From positions 1 to 36,853 of the forward strand of contig JADZEI010000065.1 in assembly GCA_020850615.1 (NCBI GenBank): 36,853 bases of DNA, in the 5' to 3' direction. How positions within the stretch are numbered: the first letter of the stretch is position 1; each line of letters starts with the position of its first letter. The notes under the pieces are model-generated. The model had not been told where the DNA came from, did not search any database, and worked only from the letters and a program-made list of their open reading frames with translations. The stretch is from Dehalococcoidia bacterium (GTDB taxonomy: Bacteria; Chloroflexota; Dehalococcoidia; Tepidiformales; Tepidiformaceae). Below, one piece after another: positions 31,878 through 36,853 of this stretch. Position numbers and translations under genes: made by a program.

Positions 31878-31948
31878 GCCCGGGGTGACACAGGCCGTCG
31901 GAGGTCGCGGCGGGGCGTGGCAGGATGCGCGCCACGACGGAGGTTGGG

Positions 31949-32358
31949 ATGGCGATCCAGTCCGGGTTCCCGATCATCTACACGCGCGACATGGGGCGGT
32001 TGCGGGCGTTCTATGGCGGCGTGCTCGGGATCGAGGAGGCGTTCCGGTTCGACGGCGACGGCGGCGAGGCGGTGTTCGTGACGTACCGCTTCGGGCCCTC
32101 GGAGCTCGGGATCGCGCTGGTGGACCCGGCGCGACCGGGGATGCACGGGCAGCAGGTCGAGCCGTCTTCGGGCACCGGTTCGAGCTGTGTCTCTACACGG
32201 ACGATACGGACGAGGAGGTTGGACGGCTGCGGGCGGCCGGCGCGACGGTGGTGTACGAGCCGCAGGACCAGGTGTGGCAGGAGCGGCTGGCGTACGTGCT
32301 GGACCCGGACGGGAACATCCTGCACATCACGAGCACGAAGCTGCGGGGAGGAGGATGA
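31949..32358 (+). pseudogene. VOC/glyoxalase-family gene broken by a frameshift
   Basis: The first part (31949 to about 32160) reads MAIQSGFPIIYTRDMGRLRAFYGGVLG and GPSELGIALVDPARPG, a typical VOC-domain N-terminal half. From about 32165 the homology continues in the neighbouring frame: FGHRFELCLYTDDTDEEVGRLRAAGA, then YVLDPDGNILHITSTKL to the stop at 32356-32358. One missing base near 32155-32165 explains this. The start has a GGAGG site. It is either a recent pseudogene or a sequencing error; no slippery heptamer was seen that would suggest programmed frameshifting. Confidence 0.85.
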
Positions 32359-32381
32359 GCGACCGGGCGGCGCGGCCACCG

Positions 32382-32387
32382 TACACT
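32382..32387 (+). promoter_or_regulatory. Candidate -10 element upstream of xseA
   Basis: TACACT lies 34 bp upstream of the xseA ATG. No good -35 is apparent, so this is a weak call. Confidence 0.3.
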
Positions 32388-32421
32388 GGTTCGACCTTCG
32401 ACGTCCGGACATCGACGCATC

Positions 32422-33597
32422 ATGCAGGCGCTTCCCGTCTCCGCTGTCGTGAACTTCCTCCGGGAGGTGCTCGAATCGAACGAGCTGTTCTCGGACCTCT
32501 GGATCGTGGGGGAGGTTTCGAACTACACGCGGGCGTCTTCGGGGCACCGGTACTTCGCGATCAAGGACGCGTATTCGAGCCTGCGGACGGTGCTCTTCCG
32601 GGACACGATGCCGGGGATGCAGCTGAAGGTGGGCGACCGGATCCTCGCGCACGGGCGGCTGACGGTGTATCCGCAGCGGGGCGAGCTGCAGTTCGTGGCG
32701 GACTTCGCGCGGCCCGAGGGCGTGGGCATCATGGCGGCGCGCTTCGAAGAGCTGAAGCTGCGGCTCGGCGCGGAGGGGCTGTTTGACCCGGGCCGGAAGC
32801 GGGCGCTGCCACGGTTCCCCGCCCGGATCGGGATCGTCACGTCGCCGGTTGGGGCGGCGCTGCAGGACGTGAAGAACGTGCTGGCGCGGCGGTGGCCGCT
32901 GGCGACGCTGCTGGTGGCGCCGGCCACGGTGCAGGGCGAATACGCGCCCGGGGAGATCGTGGCGGCGTTGCGCCGGCTGGCGGCGGAACCGGGGCTCGAC
33001 CTGGCGATCGTGGCGCGCGGCGGCGGCAGCTCGGAAGACCTGGTCGCGTTCAACGACGAGCGGGTGGCGCGCGCGATCTTCGGGTTCCCGGTGCCGGTGG
33101 TCGCGGGGGTGGGCCACGAGACGGACGAGACGATCGCAGATCTCGTCGCGGACCTGCGGGCGCCGACGCCGAGCGCGGCGGCGGAGCGCGCGACTCCAGA
33201 CATCGCCGAGCTGCGTCGCAACGTGGCGGTGCTGGAACGCGCGATGTCCTCGGCGACGCGGGAGCGGATCGGCACGGGCGCGGCGGCGGTGGACGCGCTG
33301 GTCGCGCGGGCGCACCGGGGCGTGCCGAACCCGGGGCAGCTCGCGAAGGACGTGGATGCGTGCCTGCGCGACCTGGTTGCGGGGTTCGAACGGCGGTGCG
33401 CGACAGACCGGGCGCGGTTCGAAGGCGCAGCGGCGCGGATCGCCGGGCTGGACCCGCGGGCGACGCTCGCGCGGGGGTTCGCCATCGTGCAGGATGCGAA
33501 GACGCGCAAAGTCGTGAACACCGTGCGCAAGGTGAAGCCGGGTGCGCGCCTTTCGGTGGCGGTGAGCGACGGCGCGTTCTGGACCGAGGTGAGCTAG
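32422..33597 (+). CDS. xseA: Exodeoxyribonuclease VII large subunit
   Basis: XseA is the catalytic subunit of exonuclease VII, which degrades single-stranded DNA. The 391-aa protein has the N-terminal OB-fold (LWIVGEVSNYTRASSGHRYFAIKDAYSSLRTVLF), the catalytic domain with RIGIVTSPVGAALQDVKNVLARR, AIVARGGGSSEDLVAFNDERVARAI, PVVAGVGHETDETIADLVADLRAPTPSAAAE and the C-terminal coiled coil and ARGFAIV tail. The stop overlaps the xseB GTG by one base, so the subunits are translationally coupled. Confidence 0.96.
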   Translation: MQALPVSAVVNFLREVLESNELFSDLWIVGEVSNYTRASSGHRYFAIKDAYSSLRTVLFRDTMPGMQLKVGDRILAHGRLTVYPQRGELQFVADFARPEGVGIMAARFEELKLRLGAEGLFDPGRKRALPRFPARIGIVTSPVGAALQDVKNVLARRWPLATLLVAPATVQGEYAPGEIVAALRRLAAEPGLDLAIVARGGGSSEDLVAFNDERVARAIFGFPVPVVAGVGHETDETIADLVADLRAPTPSAAAERATPDIAELRRNVAVLERAMSSATRERIGTGAAAVDALVARAHRGVPNPGQLAKDVDACLRDLVAGFERRCATDRARFEGAAARIAGLDPRATLARGFAIVQDAKTRKVVNTVRKVKPGARLSVAVSDGAFWTEVS

Positions 33598-33848
33598 TGG
33601 CGAAGCAGCCCACGTTCGAGGAGCTGTACGCGGCGCTGGAAGAGAAGGCGCGGCGGCTGGAGCAGGGCAACCTGCCCCTCGAGGAGTCGCTGAAGCTGTA
33701 CGAAGAGGGCGTGGCGCTGGCGGACCGGCTGCGCGAGACGCTCGAAGCGGCCGAGCTGCGCGTGCGCACGCTGCAGGCGCGCGTCGACGAGGACCGGGCG
33801 CAGTTCCGCGAAGTCGAGGCAGAGTACGGCGTGGACATCGATGACTGA
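33597..33848 (+). CDS. xseB: Exodeoxyribonuclease VII small subunit
   Basis: An 83-aa helical hairpin that wraps the XseA coiled coil. The family core TFEELYAALEEKARRLEQGNLPLEESLKLYEEGVALA is clear. The start is the GTG at 33597, which shares its first base with the xseA stop. Its 3' end overlaps the next gene by 8 bp. Confidence 0.95.
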   Translation: MAKQPTFEELYAALEEKARRLEQGNLPLEESLKLYEEGVALADRLRETLEAAELRVRTLQARVDEDRAQFREVEAEYGVDIDD

Positions 33849-34623
33849 GCTGCGGGTGGCGTGGCTGACGACGGGGCGGGGCCCCGGTTCGTATGGGGCG
33901 CTGGAGTACGCGCTCGGGGCCATCGGGCGCGGGCTGCCGGTGAAGATCGCGGTCGTGTTCGTGAACCGCGACCCGGGCGAGGCGGGGCCCACGGACCGGC
34001 TGATGGCGATGGTGCGGGAGCACGGGATCGCGCTCGAGACGCTGTCGTCGGTGCGGTTTCGCAAGGCGCGCGGGGGCAGGCTTTCGAAGCCGGGCGAGCC
34101 GCTGCAGCCGTGGCGCAGGGAGTACGACGAGGTCGTGGCCGAGCGGCTGGCGAAGTACGACTTCGACCTGGGCGTGATGTTCGGGTACATGCTGATCGCG
34201 ACGGAGCCGCTGTACGCGCGCTACCGGTTCATCAACGACCACCCGGCGCTGCCGGATGGGCCCATCGGCACCTACCAGGAGGTCATCCGCGAGCTGATCG
34301 AGACGCGGGCGCGGGAGTCGGGCTGCATGATGAACGTGGTCACCGGGGACGTGGACCGCGGGCCGGCGATCAGCTACTGCCGCTTCGGGATCGCGGACGA
34401 GGGGAGCCGGGCGCTGTGGGAGACGTTCGAGCTGCCGCGGGAGTCGCCGCTGGCCGCGTTCGAAGCGACGCCGCTCTACCAGGAGATCCGCCGGCGGGGC
34501 GTCGAACGCGAGCGGCCGTTCCTGGTCGAGACGCTGCGTGCGGTGGCCGAGGGGCGGCTGGCGGTGCCGCCGCCCGAACCCGTGGACCTGACGGCGCAGG
34601 TCGAGCGCGCGCTTCGCGGCTGA
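33841..34623 (+). CDS. Formyltransferase-fold protein (PurN-related)
   Basis: A 260-aa protein with a formyltransferase-like catalytic core: N and H in INDHPALPDGPIGTYQEVI, and the Asp in MNVVTGDVDRGPAISYC, corresponding to the Asn-His-Asp triad of PurN and Fmt. The N-terminal part (LRVAWLTTGRGPGSYGAL) differs from the usual PurN GSGTNFQ motif, so it may not act on GAR. It is probably a folate-dependent hydroxymethyl- or formyltransferase of unknown substrate. It overlaps xseB and ends the xse operon. Confidence 0.78.
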   Translation: MTELRVAWLTTGRGPGSYGALEYALGAIGRGLPVKIAVVFVNRDPGEAGPTDRLMAMVREHGIALETLSSVRFRKARGGRLSKPGEPLQPWRREYDEVVAERLAKYDFDLGVMFGYMLIATEPLYARYRFINDHPALPDGPIGTYQEVIRELIETRARESGCMMNVVTGDVDRGPAISYCRFGIADEGSRALWETFELPRESPLAAFEATPLYQEIRRRGVERERPFLVETLRAVAEGRLAVPPPEPVDLTAQVERALRG

Positions 34624-34659
34624 CATTTACGGCGCATCGGCATTGGCGGCGCGAGCGGC

Positions 34660-34665
34660 TATACT
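34660..34665 (+). promoter_or_regulatory. TATACT -10 element of the zinc-ribbon gene, leaderless geometry
   Basis: TATACT ends 6 nt before the ATG at 34672. No Shine-Dalgarno site is seen and no clear -35 could be found. Confidence 0.5.
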
Positions 34666-34671
34666 CCGCGA

Positions 34672-35103
34672 ATGACGCAGCCAGACCTCCAGTGCCCGGA
34701 TTGCAGCACTGCGTACGAGCATGCCGACAACTACTGCCGCAAGTGCGGGATGTACCTCGCCGCGATGCGGCCCATCACGCCTGCGCCGGCCGAGCCGCGC
34801 GCCATCGAGCCCGTGCGGGCGTCGCTGCCCACGCCGGTGAAGCGTGCCGCGACGGCGCTGGCGATTGGCACGGCGCTGCAACTCGGCGTCGGGCTGGCGG
34901 GGAAGTACCTGGCGAGCCAGGCCGCGCGTTCGGCCGGCACGGCCGTGGCGAGCAACGCCGCGCGCCCCTCGCGCCGGCACCGCGATTCGAAGCGGACGGG
35001 CCGGGAGCTGCAGCAGGCGGAGGCGCCGGGCGACCCGCTCGCGAACGCGGCGGCGGTTAGCGAGACGGTGCTCATCCGGCGGGTGTGGATCCGGCGGGAC
35101 TGA
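34672..35103 (+). CDS. Zinc-ribbon protein with possible membrane segment
   Basis: A 143-aa protein. The N-terminus has a CPDC...CRKC zinc ribbon (Cys8, 11, 22, 25). A weakly hydrophobic Ala/Gly-rich stretch follows (about 60-85: AATALAIGTALQLGVGLAGKYL), then a basic Arg/Ser-rich region and a short C-terminus. Zinc-ribbon plus single-helix proteins are frequent and uncharacterised. No operon partner is evident, and the gene appears to have its own leaderless promoter. Confidence 0.75.
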   Translation: MTQPDLQCPDCSTAYEHADNYCRKCGMYLAAMRPITPAPAEPRAIEPVRASLPTPVKRAATALAIGTALQLGVGLAGKYLASQAARSAGTAVASNAARPSRRHRDSKRTGRELQQAEAPGDPLANAAAVSETVLIRRVWIRRD

Positions 35104-35113
35104 GCTCCGCGCA

Positions 35114-35143
35114 TTGACGCGGCGGGCGGCGGGCGGGAACAAT
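35114..35143 (+). promoter_or_regulatory. Promoter of the IscU/SufU-like gene, leaderless geometry
   Basis: TTGACG (35114-35119), 18-bp spacer, AACAAT (35138-35143), then 8 nt to the ATG at 35152. The -35 is one base from consensus. The expected start site coincides with the ATG. Confidence 0.6.
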
Positions 35144-35151
35144 CGCCGGGT

Positions 35152-35529
35152 ATGGCCGCGTATTCGCCCAAGGTCATTGAGCACTTCGAACACCCGCGGA
35201 ATGCGGGCGAGATGGACGCGCCGGACGGCGAGGCCACGACATCGAACCCGGTGTGCGGCGACCGCATGCGCGTGATGATCCGGGTCGACGGCGAGCGGCT
35301 GGCGGAGGTGCGATGGCAGACGCGCGGCTGCCCGCCGGCTATTGCCACGAGCTCGTTCGCCAGCGAGATGGTGGCGGGCTGGACGCTCGAGGAGGTCGAC
35401 GCGCTGACCCGGGACGCCATCGCCGAGGCGATCGGCGGGCTGCCGAAGGACAAGGTGCACTGCTCGGTGCTGGCCGCGGATGCGCTGCGCGCGGCGGTCG
35501 CGGACTACCGGCGCCGGGCGAGCGCGTAG
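35152..35529 (+). CDS. IscU/SufU/NifU-N-family iron-sulfur scaffold-like protein
   Basis: A 125-aa protein with the scaffold fold: YSPKVIEHFEHPRNAGEM, then Cys35 in NPVCGDRM with Asp37, Cys60 in TRGCPPAIATSSFASEM, and Cys104 in KVHCSVLAADALR. All three ligand cysteines and the conserved Asp are present. The spacing fits IscU/NifU-N; no SufU-type insertion is evident. No cysteine desulfurase is adjacent, so it may work with a distant one. Confidence 0.88.
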   Translation: MAAYSPKVIEHFEHPRNAGEMDAPDGEATTSNPVCGDRMRVMIRVDGERLAEVRWQTRGCPPAIATSSFASEMVAGWTLEEVDALTRDAIAEAIGGLPKDKVHCSVLAADALRAAVADYRRRASA

Positions 35530-35550
35530 ACCGGAGCGGGCGGCGCTCGG

Positions 35551-35556
35551 TATCGT
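35551..35556 (+). promoter_or_regulatory. TATCGT -10 element of the lipid kinase gene, leaderless geometry
   Basis: TATCGT ends 6 nt before the ATG at 35563. TAGACC at 35527-35532 (18-bp spacer) could be the -35. No Shine-Dalgarno site is seen. Confidence 0.45.
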
Positions 35557-35562
35557 TCGCCG

Positions 35563-36513
35563 ATGACCGGCACTTCGGCACCCTTCTTCATCGTGAACCC
35601 CATGTCGGGCGGCGGGCGCACGGAGCGCCGCATCCCGAAGCTCCTCGCCGCCATGGAACGGGCGGGGTTCGCACCCGACGCGGTGCAGACGGAGCACCAG
35701 TGGCACGGCTACGAGCTGGCCCGGAAGGCGATCGAAGACGGGCGCGAGACGCTCGTGGCGTGCGGCGGCGATGGTACGGTCTACGAGCTGGCGAACGCGA
35801 TCATCGACCTCGGCGCGGCCGACCGGGTGCGGCTGGGGACGGTGCCGATGGGGACCGGGAAGGACGTGGCGAAGTGCCTGGGCATCGGCCGGCCGGCGCT
35901 GGCGCTACAGGCGCTGCGGCACGGGACGGAACGGCGCATCGACGCGGGGCGGATCGAATGCTTCGACCCGGACGGCGCGCCGATCGTGCGGCACTTCCTG
36001 CTGGCGGCGTCGGCGGGGTGGATCCCCGAGATCTCGCATTCGGTGCCGACACCGCTGAAACGGCTCGGGGACACGTCGCCGTACGTGATTATGGCGTTCG
36101 TGAAGATGGTGGGCCCGATGAACCGCGGCTTCGAGGTTGGCATCGACGGCGAGGAGCTGCACGGGAGCTACAACTCGATCAGCGTGCACAACATGGAGCT
36201 CTGGGGCGGCGACCTTTTGGTCGCGCCGGGGGCTGCGCCGGACGACGGGCAGCTCGACGTGGTGCGCTGGGGGCCGCTGGCGCGGCCGGCTGTGCTGAAG
36301 GCAATCCAGGGGCAGCGGGCCGGCGGCGCCCACCTCGAGATGGAGGGCATCGACCGGCACGCGGCGACGCGGGTGGTGCTCGCCGCCGACCGGCCGACGC
36401 AGGTGGACCTCGACGGCGAGGACGGCGCCTACCTGCCGGGCACGATCACGGTCGTCCCGGGCGCGATCCGGTTCATCGCGCCGCTGCCGGGCCCGGGGGG
36501 ATTGGATACGTAG
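35563..36513 (+). CDS. Diacylglycerol kinase-family lipid kinase (YegS/DgkB-like)
   Basis: A 316-aa protein with the DAGK catalytic domain: FFIVNPMSGGGRTERR, the nucleotide-binding GGDGT at 68-72 (CGGDGTVYELANAI) and GTVPMGTGKDVAK, where GTGND is usual. The C-terminal beta domain includes NSISVHNMELWGGDLLVAPGAAPDDGQLDVV and VDLDGE. It likely phosphorylates diacylglycerol or a related lipid. Lys for Asn in GTGKD is a mild deviation. The ATG has TATCGT 6 nt upstream. Confidence 0.9.
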   Translation: MTGTSAPFFIVNPMSGGGRTERRIPKLLAAMERAGFAPDAVQTEHQWHGYELARKAIEDGRETLVACGGDGTVYELANAIIDLGAADRVRLGTVPMGTGKDVAKCLGIGRPALALQALRHGTERRIDAGRIECFDPDGAPIVRHFLLAASAGWIPEISHSVPTPLKRLGDTSPYVIMAFVKMVGPMNRGFEVGIDGEELHGSYNSISVHNMELWGGDLLVAPGAAPDDGQLDVVRWGPLARPAVLKAIQGQRAGGAHLEMEGIDRHAATRVVLAADRPTQVDLDGEDGAYLPGTITVVPGAIRFIAPLPGPGGLDT

Positions 36514-36516
36514 GGG

Positions 36517-36540
36517 CCCTCACCCCCCGCCCCTCTCCGC
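36517..36540. repeat. Left-arm remnant of an intergenic palindrome next to the IS110 gene
   Basis: The C-rich stretch here (CCCTCACC then CCCCTCTCCGC) resembles the left arm of the intact palindrome at 14155-14206. No complementary G-rich arm follows before the transposase stop at 36564, as if the element were split by the insertion. Confidence 0.5.
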
Positions 36541-36563
36541 TCTGAAAATAGCCCCGCGGAGGT

Positions 36564-36851
36564 TCAGGCGGCCTCAGTGATCGTCACGTCGAAGCCGAGC
36601 TTCTCCAGGCTGCGCTGGTGGCGCCTGGCCTGTCGCAGCCGGTCGCCCCGCCGCTCGAAATAGTCCTCGCCGAGGTCGTCGTACGGCTTTCTCCGGGTCA
36701 GCAGGTACCAGGCGATCCGGAGGATCGCGTGGGCGACCGCGATCGCTGCCTTCGCCGCCCCGACCCGCGCCCTCAACCGGCGATACAGGGCGCCCAGGTA
36801 GGTCTTCCCATGGGCAGCTGCGTGCGCCGCCTGGACGAGCCCCGTCCTCAG
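36564..36851 (-). mobile_element. IS110-family transposase, C-terminal part (runs off right edge)
   Basis: The frame stays open to the right edge, giving about 95 C-terminal residues. Reading with the gene: RTGLVQAAHAAAHGKTYLG, RVGAAKAAIAVAHAILRIAW and YDDLGEDYFERR, then a helical tail RRHQRSLEKLGFDVTITEAA. This matches the end of IS110/IS1111-type transposases (the transposase_20 domain with its helical C-terminus). The catalytic Ser and the DEDD domain lie outside. Only about 24 bp separate the stop from the C-rich arm, so the near IS end is short, as in the IS110 subgroup. Confidence 0.88.
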
Positions 36852-36853
36852 CC

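Noticed and set aside
31949-32358. Programmed ribosomal frameshift in the VOC gene
   Set aside because: No slippery heptamer or downstream structure was seen near 32160; a single missing base is the simpler reading.
36514-36563. Bridge RNA of the IS110 element
   Set aside because: Only about 50 bp of non-coding sequence is visible on this side, too short; the RNA would be expected at the other end, outside the window.
1-36853. tRNA or rRNA genes
   Set aside because: GTTCGA-like words occur only inside coding sequence; no cloverleaf or rRNA-like segment was found by eye.

Overview
The window is G+C-rich DNA (about two thirds G+C or more, by eye) from a flagellated bacterium. Several traits point to Chloroflexota, possibly a Tepidiforma- or Thermomicrobia-like lineage: Gram-positive-style flagellar order (sigma-28 followed by a SwrB-like gene, then two rod genes), an LPETG-type sorting signal, an EF-P with the tip KMGRGSA, a short EF-Ts, and many possibly leaderless genes. 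This placement is inference; no rRNA or other marker fixes it.

Region 1 (1-11086) is one plus-strand flagellar operon: flhB (3' end only), flhA, an FlhF-like protein with degraded GTPase motifs, a YcgR/PilZ protein, a small membrane protein, fliA (sigma-28), a SwrB-like protein, a secreted LPETG protein, two rod genes (flgF/flgG, or flhO/flhP), flgM, flgN, flgK and flgL. Genes overlap or nearly touch and most have clear Shine-Dalgarno sites. Export gate, late sigma factor, its anti-sigma factor, the hook-junction chaperone and the junction proteins lie together, as expected for the early-to-late flagellar switch.

Region 2 (11087-23980) is a mosaic of short transcription units on both strands. 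It holds a membrane-bound one-component regulator with a C-terminal OmpR-type winged helix and a likely autoregulatory operator, a small membrane protein, rsfS, mnmA, a DUF2007-like protein, dapA, a four-helix membrane protein, a crotonase-fold protein, two small paralogous proteins, a DUF169 protein, an acyl-CoA dehydrogenase and a Uma2-family protein. The tail-to-tail gaps are filled with GTAG-headed hairpin repeats: a cluster at 11.1-11.8 kb, single copies at 14.2-14.35 kb, a 175-bp tandem array at 16.0-16.7 kb, and copies inside a 311-bp segmental duplication at 21.07-21.7 kb. Heptanucleotide tandem repeats with different units but a constant 7-bp period are scattered between genes, and one lies inside mnmA.

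Region 3 (24.1-30.9 kb) is a housekeeping block: rpsB-tsf-pyrH-frr-uppS-cdsA, two small membrane proteins, an M24 peptidase and efp, closed by a good intrinsic terminator.

Region 4 (30.9-36.85 kb) holds a nucleotidyltransferase-fold protein, a frameshifted VOC/glyoxalase gene, xseA-xseB, a formyltransferase-fold protein, a zinc-ribbon protein, an IscU/SufU-like scaffold and a diacylglycerol-kinase-family lipid kinase. At the right edge is the 3' part of an IS110-family transposase, which seems to sit in one arm of another intergenic palindrome.

The strongest unusual signals are the two repeat systems (covarying GTAG-headed hairpins at convergent junctions, and period-7 tandem repeats), the FlhF homologue lacking usable GTPase motifs, the regulator with phased TGTCAC boxes upstream, the microhomology-bounded duplication, probable CUG starts in rpsB and rsfS, and a recurring layout suggestive of leaderless mRNAs.
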